In this document: in pieces, positions 1-6,462 of the stretch
Layout: each line of letters opens with the position of its first letter
Position numbering within the stretch: position 1 is the stretch's first letter
Origin: an uncultured Campylobacter sp.
GTDB taxonomy: Bacteria > Campylobacterota > Campylobacteria > Campylobacterales > Campylobacteraceae
DNA length: 31,516 bases
NCBI RefSeq assembly: GCF_938017615.1
Contig: NZ_CALIJA010000101.1
Span: 1-31,516, forward strand
Direction: 5' to 3'
Made by a program: the position numbers and the translations under genes
Notes under the pieces: generated by a model
What the model was told of the DNA's origin: nothing
The model's database searches: none
Seen by the model: only the letters and a program-made list of their open reading frames with translations

Positions 1-24
1 GGGTATCGTTTAGGCTTAGTTCGT

Positions 25-284
25 ATGGTAGTTTAAGTTCTTGCTAGCGCATATGATTTTTTTGCACCTAAATTTTAGCTTTTAAGCGTTTATGGGTTTT
101 GTCTCATTTTGACACAAGGTAGTAAGCAAAGCACGATAAAAAGGGGGTTAGAGCCTTAATAAAAGAGAAACAACAACGAGTTGTGACATTTTAAGTTTCG
201 GGCATTTTTTTGCCTTCTAAACCCTTCTCAAACCTCGCTAGAATGGTAGTTTAAACGACTTTAAGAAATCCCTAAACTGCTATT
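25..284. repeat. Repeated ATGGTAGTTTAA boxes in the 5' gene-free stretch
   Basis: The 12-mer ATGGTAGTTTAA occurs exactly at 25-36 and again at 243-254. An inverted, imperfect copy (TAAACTGCTATT, 10 of 12 matching) lies at 273-284, so 242-284 forms an inverted repeat with a 19-base spacer. These look like binding sites for a DNA-binding protein, perhaps controlling the toxin-antitoxin operon that starts at 389, but that is inference. No open reading frame in 1-388 looks real. Confidence 0.35.
99..188. promoter_or_regulatory. TTGTGTCA-like motif cluster, left end
   Basis: TTGTCTCA (99-106) and TGACACAA (110-117) form a near-perfect inverted repeat with a 3-base spacer. A further variant, TTGTGACA, lies at 181-188. 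The same core (TTGTGTCA) occurs twice in tandem at 24,032-24,050, just upstream of the opposite phage arm. A shared regulator or a recombinase-binding role is possible; the sequence alone does not decide. Confidence 0.35.
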
Positions 285-388
285 CATATATGTCTTTTCT
301 CTTACACCCCTCTTGCACCCATTCGTAATCAAACCCTAAGCCTCAAGAAGTTAAAATATCTCTAGGATTTTAAAACAAAGGTTAAGAA

Positions 389-610
389 ATGCAGACCCTA
401 ACCATACAGGCTAACGCCGATTTCATAGAAAAAGCCAAAGCGATATTAATCACGCTAGCTAAGCTTGACGGCGCTAAATTAAACCTAAGCGACGAAGTAA
501 AATATCAGTCACGTTTTAGCGAATATGAAGCAGACGCAGAGGCTATCAGGCGCGGCGAGCTTGAAACCTATCCGTTTGACGGAATACGCGACGAAGTAGC
601 GAAATGGTAA
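389..610 (+). CDS. Putative antitoxin of a RelE/ParE-type pair
   Basis: This 73-residue acidic protein is encoded directly before, and overlapping by 7 bases, a RelE/ParE-superfamily toxin gene, the usual antitoxin-first layout of type II systems. The N-terminus (MQTLTIQANADFIEKAKAIL) suggests a short strand followed by a helix, as in small DNA-binding antitoxins. The C-terminal part is rich in E and D and ends in a stretch (YPFDGIRDEVAKW) that could bind the toxin. A modest AAAGG site lies about 6 bases before the ATG. I cannot assign an antitoxin family with certainty; the call rests mainly on the neighbour. It would be expected to neutralise the toxin and repress its own operon, perhaps through the repeats at 242-284. 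Confidence 0.7.
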   Translation: MQTLTIQANADFIEKAKAILITLAKLDGAKLNLSDEVKYQSRFSEYEADAEAIRRGELETYPFDGIRDEVAKW

Positions 611-870
611 TCAAGCGCACAGCAAGATTTAATCGCGAGTTAAAAGCGGTATTCGACTTCATCGCAAAAGATAGCCCAAATAAAGCGCGGGATTTTGTTA
701 GTAAGCTACTAGACGCGGCGGAGCTATTAGGCGATAATCCTAAACTAGGACGAGCGATTGCGAACGATAAAAGAGAACTCATCGCTAGGGGTTACATAAT
801 GCCATATCTGATTGACGGCGACAGCGTTAAACTGCTAGGCATCTACAAAGCCAATAAATGGCAAGAATAA
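604..870 (+). CDS. RelE/ParE-superfamily toxin
   Basis: The 88-residue basic protein fits the ParE/RelE toxin fold: a first strand (VIKRTARFNREL), two long helices with the family-typical alternation (FDFIAKDSPNKARDFVSKLL, then LGDNPKLGR), and C-terminal strands (RELIARGYIMPYLIDGD, VKLLGIYKANK). Length is normal for the family. Its ATG lies inside the antitoxin's last codons, so the two are translationally coupled. ParE members poison DNA gyrase and RelE members cut mRNA on the ribosome; the sequence does not tell me which applies here. In a prophage such a pair would stabilise the element or block other phages. The family call is firm and the target is unknown. Confidence 0.85.
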   Translation: MVIKRTARFNRELKAVFDFIAKDSPNKARDFVSKLLDAAELLGDNPKLGRAIANDKRELIARGYIMPYLIDGDSVKLLGIYKANKWQE

Positions 871-946
871 AGCAGAGGAAGGAGCTTTAATTTCAACTAA
901 AATTTGGCTAACATAGGATAAAATTTCCACGCTTTAAAAGTCCTTT

Positions 947-978
947 GAGGGCGGTTTCGCTTCATACTAGCCGCCCTT
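947..978. terminator. Stem-loop after the toxin gene, possible weak terminator
   Basis: GAGGGCGG (947-954) can pair with CCGCCCTT (971-978), seven Watson-Crick pairs plus one G-U, with a 16-base loop. It lies between the rightward toxin gene and the leftward gene remnant that ends at 1004. There is no strong U run on either side, so a terminator role is only plausible. Confidence 0.3.
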
Positions 979-1003
979 AAATCCCTTTGAAATATTTAGC
1001 TTT

Positions 1004-1202
1004 TTATTCGAGGCGCGCCCCAAAAGCTATTGCATTTTGCAACAGATATAAATGCACGCCATCTTTCAGCTCTACGCCCGCAGATCTTAGCCACTGGACG
1101 GCTTTGGCTCTTTGGGCGTCGTCTTTAAATAAACTCTTTTGGTCTTTCTTACCTTCGTCGCGCCACTCTTAGATACTTCGGTTTAACTTCGCTTTTCCTC
1201 AT
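1004..1202 (-). pseudogene. Remnant of a small unknown gene, split by a frameshift
   Basis: On the minus strand an ATG at 1202 opens MRKSEVKPKYLRVARRR and then stops. In another frame, codons from 1168 down to a stop at 1004-1006 encode about 54 residues that read like real protein: EWRDEGKKDQKSLF, then AQRAKAVQWLRSAG, then LYLLQNAIAFGARLE, with amphipathic helices and no internal stop. That second frame has no good start of its own. Joining the two by one frameshift near 1165-1170 gives a single protein of about 65 residues. I do not recognise the family. It could be a decayed phage or host gene, or a sequencing error in an intact one. Confidence 0.4.
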
Positions 1203-1493
1203 CGCCTAGCTCTTATCGTTTAGATTATTTTTGCAAAGCTTAGGCGAATTACAGCGCTTATGTCTACGGAAAGGAGTTTCCGATTTTTTTGGAAAGTAGC
1301 GGGTTTTGGTGGTAAATTTTAAAAATTAAGCGATTTTTTAGCTATTAATAGTGCGGCGCTAATCCCCGCAAGGCGGGAGTTTCATCGTTAAGTCTGCGGA
1401 GCCCGGAACGTCGCTTGCGATTTTTCTGCGTTTTCTACTAACCCGCTCTTAAAATTTTTCGGCTAAACTGCGCGCAATCATAAAGGAGGCTTC
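1203..1493. other. Gene-free stretch before the packaging operon
   Basis: No convincing reading frame was found on either strand. It holds a possible terminator (1267-1290), a compact 5-bp hairpin CCCGC-AAG-GCGGG (1365-1377), and presumably the promoter of the rightward late operon, although I could not identify clear -35/-10 boxes. An untranslated leader or small RNA here cannot be ruled out. Confidence 0.4.
1267..1290 (+). terminator. Possible rho-independent terminator
   Basis: CGGAAA (1267-1272) pairs with TTTCCG (1277-1282) around the loop GGAG and is followed by A and seven T residues. The stem is short (6 bp), so it would be a weak terminator for rightward transcription coming from the toxin-antitoxin operon. 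Confidence 0.4.
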
Positions 1494-1553
1494 TTGGCTA
1501 CATATATCTGCGCGTTTTTTAGCTATCTTTATCAGGTTGCTTTGCAAAAGTAG
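1494..1553 (+). CDS. Possible 19-residue leader ORF (TTG start)
   Basis: A strong ribosome-binding site (AAAGGAGG, 1482-1489) precedes a TTG codon at 1494. This opens a 19-residue reading frame (MATYICAFFSYLYQVALQK) that stops at 1551-1553, two bases before the ATG of the next gene. That next gene has no ribosome-binding site of its own. The arrangement suggests a leader peptide that delivers ribosomes to the downstream start by coupling, or a remnant of an older start. The peptide is hydrophobic and aromatic and resembles nothing I recognise. Confidence 0.35.
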   Translation: MATYICAFFSYLYQVALQK

Positions 1554-1555
1554 CG

Positions 1556-2059
1556 ATGGCTAAGATTTTTTTCGCAAGCTCTGGCGCTAGTGCCGATGCT
1601 CTGATCTCCTCTAGCCCCGCTCTTAAAAAAGCGATCATCAAAGCTCGCGCTATTGCTAGAGCCCGCAAAAGCTCTTTTTGCGTTAAAAGCACGGGCAAAA
1701 TCCCTCATACTAAAACCCTTCTTGATGGCTACACCTTTGACAGCGCTAGCGAAGCTAATCGCTACGTCTATTTAAAAACGCTTGAAAAAGCAGGGCGCAT
1801 AAGCGCGCTTTGTATCCATCCCGGCTTTACGCTCCAGCCCGGATTTAAAGACCGCTTAGGCAGGGCAAGACGCGCTATTACCTATATCGCAGATTTTTCT
1901 TACGAGCAAGAGGGGCTTAGCATAGTTGAGGATGTTAAGTCCGATTTTACGGCGCAGGATAAGGTTTTTCGTATCAAATCCAAAATCCTTTGCTTTCAAA
2001 ACCCTAATATAGTTTTTCGCGCGGTTAAATATCATAGGGGAGCTTGGATAGAAATATGA
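1556..2059 (+). CDS. DUF1064-like PD-(D/E)xK phage nuclease
   Basis: 167 residues. The middle and C-terminal parts match the DUF1064 pattern as I remember it: KTLLDGYTFDSASEANRYVYLK (residues 53-74), the L-IHPGF-L segment (84-94), then ITYIADFSY (108-116) and IVEDVKSDF (123-131). D113 with D126 and K128 fits a PD-(D/E)xK nuclease core and E67 could be the helix acidic residue. The N-terminal 50 residues are basic. Such proteins occur in phages near replication or packaging genes; a resolvase-like role in trimming branched DNA before packaging is an inference. No ribosome-binding site precedes this ATG, so it probably depends on coupling to the leader ORF ending at 1553. It overlaps the terminase small subunit by four bases (ATGA). 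Confidence 0.75.
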   Translation: MAKIFFASSGASADALISSSPALKKAIIKARAIARARKSSFCVKSTGKIPHTKTLLDGYTFDSASEANRYVYLKTLEKAGRISALCIHPGFTLQPGFKDRLGRARRAITYIADFSYEQEGLSIVEDVKSDFTAQDKVFRIKSKILCFQNPNIVFRAVKYHRGAWIEI

Positions 2060-2541
2060 GCGAGCAAAACATAAACCGCGCCCTGCTTAAAAAAGAAGCT
2101 TTTAAGATAATGCGCGAGGAGCGCTTAAGCCCACCTGAGATAGCGGCGCGATTAGGTCTTGCTGAAAAAGAGGTGCGAGGTTGGGCTAACTCTGAAAATT
2201 GGGTTCGCGAGATCTTAAAACAAGATGCGAAAGATAAAAGAGCGCTCGAAGCTAAAGCTAAGCTACCGGAGTTTTCGCAAGTAGTAGCTAGCCAATACGC
2301 AGAGCTTTGCTGGGCGCAACAAAAATTAAAGGCTAAGATGCTAAAAGATGAGGAGGATGGTCGCATTAGTTCAAATGATTTCCGCTCTTTCGCGCTTTTA
2401 GCTAAAAATATAATCGAGGCTGCAGGCACTGAGATCATAGGCACGGATAAAAACGAAATCACCAATATTTTGATAAATTTTGACAAATCAGATAAAAACG
2501 TAGTGGATGTGGAGGCAATAGATGATAGTTCAGAGCTCTAA
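2056..2541 (+). CDS. Phage terminase small subunit
   Basis: 161 residues from the ATG at 2056, which overlaps the previous stop as ATGA; a TTG at 2044 is an alternative but sits only one base after the AGGGGAG element. The N-terminal third contains a helix-turn-helix (LSPPEIAARLGLAEKEVRGW) typical of small terminase DNA-binding domains. The rest is helical (LPEFSQVVASQYAELCWAQQ, then SFALLAKNIIEAAG), consistent with oligomer formation. It would recognise the packaging site and bring the large subunit to phage DNA. The large subunit gene follows with a 20-base overlap, the standard order. The assignment rests on the motif and the position. Confidence 0.8.
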   Translation: MSEQNINRALLKKEAFKIMREERLSPPEIAARLGLAEKEVRGWANSENWVREILKQDAKDKRALEAKAKLPEFSQVVASQYAELCWAQQKLKAKMLKDEEDGRISSNDFRSFALLAKNIIEAAGTEIIGTDKNEITNILINFDKSDKNVVDVEAIDDSSEL

Positions 2542-3880
2542 GCCCGAGCTTGAGAAGTTCGCCCGTATCGCATCTAAGCTTGAGACCTTCGTGCGTTTCG
2601 TCCTGCGCGCCGAGCCCTCTACACAACAGCTTGCATTTATTCGCGCGGTGGATGGGGGAGATCGCTTCATCGCTATTAAAAGCGGGCATGGCGTAGGCAA
2701 GAGCACCTCGCTTGCTTGGGTTGCTATTTGGTGGGCGCTAATTAAGGAGGATGCTAAAATTCCTATTACCGCCCCCTCTACTCCGCAGCTACTTCTTACG
2801 TTGATGCCTGAAATTCGCAAATGGATAGCCAAGCTTCCTAAAATTTTACGCGATGAGATCACGCCTAAAAGCGATGAGATCAATTTTTCTAACGGCAACT
2901 TCATAGCCCTTCGCACAGCTCGCAAAGAAACCCCTGAAGCCCTGCAAGGCTTTCATGCTAAGCATCTGCTATTTTTAGTGGATGAGGCTAGCGGTGTGGA
3001 TGAGACGATATTTGAAATAATTTTCGGAGCTCTAAGTGGGGCATCAAATGCGATGATTATGGTCGGAAACCCTACCCGCACGAGCGGATTTTTTTACGAA
3101 GCTTTTAAGCAGGAGCTTTGGCATAGCTTTACCTTTAACGCAGAACAGAGTGCAAATGTAGCCAAAGAGCAGATCGAGCGCGCCCGCGCTCTTTACGGCA
3201 GAGATAGCAATGCTTATCGGGTTAGGATTTTAGGCGAATTCCCGCTTCAAGGCAGCGATAATCTCTTTGATTTAAGCGCGCTTGAGCTTGCCGTAGGACG
3301 TGAGATAGACCGAAGTGGCGCTGTGATTTGGGGGTTAGATCCTGCAGAATACGGAGATGATAGCTCTGTGCTATGTAAGCGTAAGGGCTTTTTCATAGAG
3401 CCTTTTTGCGAGTTTAAAAAGCTCGATTCCGCTCCACTAGCCGATGCGATCTGCGCTGAATATAAAAAAGCGGCGCAAAAGCCTAACGCTATTTTCATCG
3501 ACGTCATCGGCATAGGCGCAGGAGTTTGGAGTATATTAAACGCCAAAGGCTTACCCGTTTATCGCGCCGACGTAAGAGAAAAAAGCTTCAAAGAGGGCTT
3601 TTACAATAAGCGCTATGAAATTTATGCAAGGCTAAAAGAAAATATCGCACTTCTTTGCCTGCCTAGAGATGAAAAGCTAATAGGCGAACTAGGCGATATC
3701 CGTTATGAGATCGATGAAAACACGGGCAAAATAAGGCTTGAATCTAAAAAGAAAATTCGCGCTAGACTTGCTCGCTCGCCCGATCGCGCAGATGCTTTAG
3801 CGCTTAGCTTTTTTGATGAGATGGATTTTTACGAGGAGGAAACGGATGGAGAGTTTCAAACGGGAGATTTGCTATGGTAG
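2522..3880 (+). CDS. Phage terminase large subunit
   Basis: 452 residues, normal length for a large terminase. The N-terminal ATPase domain has a Walker A motif SGHGVGKST (residues 54-62), Walker B LLFLVDEA (149-156, with D154 and catalytic E155) and the following motif IMVGNPTRTSGFF (179-191). The C-terminal RNase H-like nuclease domain shows the three acidic clusters: GLDPAEYGDD (D273), IFIDVIGIGAGV (D327) and PDRADALALSFF (D421/D424). All key residues are present, so the motor should be active. It cuts concatemeric DNA and pumps it into the prohead through the portal. GGAGG at 2511-2515 sets the ATG at 2522. It overlaps both neighbouring genes. Confidence 0.95.
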   Translation: MIVQSSKPELEKFARIASKLETFVRFVLRAEPSTQQLAFIRAVDGGDRFIAIKSGHGVGKSTSLAWVAIWWALIKEDAKIPITAPSTPQLLLTLMPEIRKWIAKLPKILRDEITPKSDEINFSNGNFIALRTARKETPEALQGFHAKHLLFLVDEASGVDETIFEIIFGALSGASNAMIMVGNPTRTSGFFYEAFKQELWHSFTFNAEQSANVAKEQIERARALYGRDSNAYRVRILGEFPLQGSDNLFDLSALELAVGREIDRSGAVIWGLDPAEYGDDSSVLCKRKGFFIEPFCEFKKLDSAPLADAICAEYKKAAQKPNAIFIDVIGIGAGVWSILNAKGLPVYRADVREKSFKEGFYNKRYEIYARLKENIALLCLPRDEKLIGELGDIRYEIDENTGKIRLESKKKIRARLARSPDRADALALSFFDEMDFYEEETDGEFQTGDLLW

Positions 3881-4125
3881 ATGCGTGGCATTTAGGCAGG
3901 GAGGCTAGCTATTATGCCCTATTAAAGCTGGCAGGAGGCAATGTCTTTGCTCTTTTAAGCAACGCAAGAGATGCAGGAGGCGCTCCTGTAACCTTAATCG
4001 AGGGAGAGGCGATAGATGAGCTAATAAGGCACGGCTTTAGAGATGATTTCATAGCAGCCGCGCTTGAAGTAGATAAATACCGGGTAAGAAGGAGGAGAAA
4101 AAGACTTGAAAAAAGAGGAGATTAA
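3874..4125 (+). CDS. Small unknown protein between terminase and portal
   Basis: 83 residues, overlapping the terminase stop by 7 bases and the portal start by 20 bases, so it is part of the packaging operon. The N-terminal half is Ala/Leu-rich and probably helical (REASYYALLKLAGGNVFALL). The C-terminus ends in a very basic tail (VDKYRVRRRRKRLEKRGD) that could contact DNA or RNA. I do not recognise a family. The site AAACGGGAGATTT (3858-3870) just before the ATG supplies the GGGAG ribosome-binding element; the same 13-mer precedes the capsid gene on the other arm. A packaging accessory or a small regulator are both possible. Confidence 0.65.
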   Translation: MVDAWHLGREASYYALLKLAGGNVFALLSNARDAGGAPVTLIEGEAIDELIRHGFRDDFIAAALEVDKYRVRRRRKRLEKRGD

Positions 4126-5659
4126 AGCTCAAATTCTAAAGCTTCGAGATGAGGCGGTAAAGGGATTTGACTTTGTAAAAGATGACTTTTTATATTTAGA
4201 GGGCGGATATTTAGCCTTAATGGATGAAAAAAAGAAAAGGGCTTTAAAAGCTCGCCATAAATCTCACGTCGCACAAAAGATAATCTTTGCCAAGGTCCGC
4301 CGCATCACTAAAGAGATATTAAAGACCTATTTTGCTAATCCTAGTCTTGCGGATATTGAGGTTAGAGGCGACGCGCAGCTTAGCGCCATCTTACAAAATG
4401 AACTAAATACTCTAAGCAGAGCAAGGCTAAATCTTTACTCCCGCATTCACGAAAGCATAATTGCGATGCTCGTTTATGGAACTTCTATCGCAAAGGTTTA
4501 TTGGGCAGATAATGAGGTTAAGGTTGTGCCTAAAAGGCTAAGTGAGGTGCTAATAGATCCGCATGCTAAAAATCATTTCGATGCTAAATACTACGTCGAT
4601 CGCTTCTATATGACGATTGCCGATATTAAAAGAAACTTCGCTAAAGAGCTAAAGGATGAAAAGATAGATCTAGACACCATAAGCGGTGAAAACACCTCCA
4701 AAAGTCCTAGCGGCCTTCAAAGCTCGGATTTAGGAGAATACCGCAGAATAGCGGTGCAAGAGATTTATCGCAAAATCGGCGATGATTGGTTTATTAGCAC
4801 CTGCATAAACGATAGGTTTTTGCGCCTTGATCTTCCCCTTCATGACGGATGCCCCTTCTTTTTTGCGGTAGCTTATCCGCAGTTTTGTAGGATTGAGGAA
4901 AGAGGGGCAGTGCGCTCATACGGGGCAAGCTATATTGAGCCGATGATAGATCTGCAGCGCCAATTCATAGCCGTGCGAAATCAGCAGATGGACGCCGTTT
5001 ATCTGCAGCTTAATCCCAGATATTTCGCCGATAGAAGTAGTGGCTTAAGGGATGATGATTTAGCATCTCTTAGCCCTAAGGTAGTAGTTTCAAATTTAGC
5101 AGCGATTAAGGAGATCCCGGCCCCTAATATCAACGGCTCGGTTTTTGATACGCAAAGCTTGGATGCAGAGATCCAAGAAGTAGGTGGAATGCCTAAGATG
5201 GTGCAAGGCATTTCTGCTAGCTCCGATCCTAGAAACGCTACGGGGATGAGCTTGCTAGCTCAAAGCGGTAACGCTACGATAGATGATATAGTCACGAGCT
5301 ACAACGAGAGCTTTTTTGAGCCCTTTATCTCTCGTATCGTAAGCTTAATATATCGCCATAAAATCACCGAGGCGCTTAGCGGATATGATAGGGATAAGAA
5401 AATAGAGCTGCGCGTTAGCATAAACGCAGGCGTAGGCGTAATGAGCCGCGACACTAAGATAAATAATATCGGAGCGGCTAAACAAAGCCTACTAACGATG
5501 ATAAAGATGCTAAGCGAGATGGGCGCGAAAGAAAAAGTGCGCGAGTATGTGCGAGTCCTAGAGGGCTTAGTGCGAGACGAGTTGCGCGAGATGGGTCAAA
5601 AAAACGTAGATGAACTTTTTCCAGGAGAGATAGATTTTGCAGAAACTCAAAGCGCTTAA
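4106..5659 (+). CDS. Phage portal protein, probably P22-like
   Basis: 517 residues. The start is the TTG at 4106, chosen because AAGGAGGA (4089-4096) lies nine bases upstream and no better ATG is near. Position right after the terminase and the overall composition fit a podovirus-type portal: a long helical N-terminus, a segment of strands around LIDPHAKNHFDAKYYVDRF, and a C-terminal helical region with PRNATGMSLLAQSGNATIDD followed by FFEPFISRIVSLIYRH. This is the pattern of P22-like portals, where such helices form the crown and channel. It would form the ring through which DNA enters and leaves the head. No protease or capsid domain is fused. The portal call is good and the exact subfamily is less certain. 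Confidence 0.8.
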   Translation: MKKEEIKAQILKLRDEAVKGFDFVKDDFLYLEGGYLALMDEKKKRALKARHKSHVAQKIIFAKVRRITKEILKTYFANPSLADIEVRGDAQLSAILQNELNTLSRARLNLYSRIHESIIAMLVYGTSIAKVYWADNEVKVVPKRLSEVLIDPHAKNHFDAKYYVDRFYMTIADIKRNFAKELKDEKIDLDTISGENTSKSPSGLQSSDLGEYRRIAVQEIYRKIGDDWFISTCINDRFLRLDLPLHDGCPFFFAVAYPQFCRIEERGAVRSYGASYIEPMIDLQRQFIAVRNQQMDAVYLQLNPRYFADRSSGLRDDDLASLSPKVVVSNLAAIKEIPAPNINGSVFDTQSLDAEIQEVGGMPKMVQGISASSDPRNATGMSLLAQSGNATIDDIVTSYNESFFEPFISRIVSLIYRHKITEALSGYDRDKKIELRVSINAGVGVMSRDTKINNIGAAKQSLLTMIKMLSEMGAKEKVREYVRVLEGLVRDELREMGQKNVDELFPGEIDFAETQSA

Positions 5660-5888
5660 AGATTTTATGAGCTCCGAGCCTTATGCCGAGATCAATGCGG
5701 TTTTAGAGGCACAAAAAAGCGCGTTATACCGCTATGCTTGCAGCGGAAAGGACGCAGCGGGGCAGGAGTTAAGCAAGGATGCTAGGATAAATATGCTTGA
5801 GCGCATAGACGCTCTAAGCTTCGCTCAAAGCCTTTACGGCTTTTTTTTAGAACAATACCAAACCACACAAGGAGAAAAAGATGAATGA
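5637..5888 (+). CDS. Small unknown structural-operon protein
   Basis: 83 residues starting at the TTG at 5637. The element CCAGGAGAG at 5621-5629 has ideal spacing to this TTG, while the first ATG (5667) has none. It overlaps the portal stop by 23 bases and the next gene by 8 bases. It is predicted to be all helical (EINAVLEAQKSALYRYAC, then ARINMLERIDALSFAQSLYG), acidic overall and without membrane segments. Position between portal and scaffold suggests a head assembly accessory. I do not recognise a family. Confidence 0.6.
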   Translation: MQKLKALKDFMSSEPYAEINAVLEAQKSALYRYACSGKDAAGQELSKDARINMLERIDALSFAQSLYGFFLEQYQTTQGEKDE

Positions 5889-6408
5889 TGACATTCAACC
5901 TCAAGAGCCTCAGGTGCAGCCGCAAGATCCATACGCGATGCCTCAAACGACACCTCCTCAAATGGTGCCCCCACAGCCCCAAATGACGATGCCTCAAGTA
6001 GATATAGGCGCTCAACTTGCAGCTGCAAAGCAAGCCCTAGGCATAGATGAATTGCGCGCACAGCTTGAAAAGCAACAAGAAGCCGCGACATATAATCTAA
6101 ATCTCGCAGATGTCATAAGCGCTAATCCCGAGCTGAGTAAGAAAACTATCGAGGAAGGACTTGATAAGCTCGCGCAAACCAGCCCCGAACTTGCGAAGCA
6201 GTTTAAAATCAGCAAGGAGGGTCTTGAGATTTTCGTCAAAGGTCTTAAAGCCACCGTAGCACCACAGAGTAAGCCCGATCCGATCACTAACGACGGCACT
6301 AGCTCGGCAGACGATGCAGGCGAGGATGAGACGCTTAAGCGAATTCGCGAAGGCAAGGCAAGAGCAGGCGATGTCGGGCGAGCTATTAGCAAACTCATAA
6401 GCAAATAG
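5881..6408 (+). CDS. Putative capsid scaffolding protein
   Basis: 175 residues. The first 40 are rich in P, Q and M (QPQEPQVQPQDPYAMPQ and similar), a disordered tail. Residues 41-125 look like a charged helical bundle (IGAQLAAAKQALGIDELRAQ, then KTIEEGLDKLAQTSPELAKQ). After an acidic linker (SSADDAGEDETLKRI) it ends in a short basic helix (GDVGRAISKLISK). A flexible N-terminus, a helical middle and a small basic C-terminal hook are typical of phage scaffolds that bind the capsid protein. Location after the portal supports this, but the capsid gene itself is on the opposite strand about 16 kb away. AAGGAG precedes the ATG. A capsid-decorating role is the alternative. Confidence 0.5.
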   Translation: MNDDIQPQEPQVQPQDPYAMPQTTPPQMVPPQPQMTMPQVDIGAQLAAAKQALGIDELRAQLEKQQEAATYNLNLADVISANPELSKKTIEEGLDKLAQTSPELAKQFKISKEGLEIFVKGLKATVAPQSKPDPITNDGTSSADDAGEDETLKRIREGKARAGDVGRAISKLISK

Positions 6409-6425
6409 CCCTTTAAATAATCCGC

Positions 6426-6454
6426 GCCTTTTTGTTAGCATAAAGCAAAAAGGC
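6426..6454 (+). promoter_or_regulatory. Hairpin next to the ribosome-binding site of the next gene
   Basis: GCCTTTTTG (6426-6434) pairs perfectly with CAAAAAGGC (6446-6454), nine base pairs with an 11-base loop, in the only sizeable gap of this operon. AGGA (6455-6458), the ribosome-binding site of the gene at 6463, abuts the stem. It may be an mRNA processing or attenuation element. There is no U run, so it is not a classic terminator. Confidence 0.4.
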
Positions 6455-6462
6455 AGGATTTT

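Noticed and set aside
987..1172. A 61-codon plus-strand frame in the gap after the toxin gene
   Set aside because: No ribosome-binding site, odd composition, and it is the reverse of the minus-strand remnant that reads as real protein.
1365..1377. CCCGC-AAG-GCGGG hairpin as a terminator
   Set aside because: Loop of three bases and no U run downstream; mentioned only as part of the gene-free stretch.
2044..2055. TTG at 2044 as the start of the small terminase
   Set aside because: The ribosome-binding element ends one base before it; the ATG at 2056 overlaps the previous stop as ATGA, the usual coupling in this operon.
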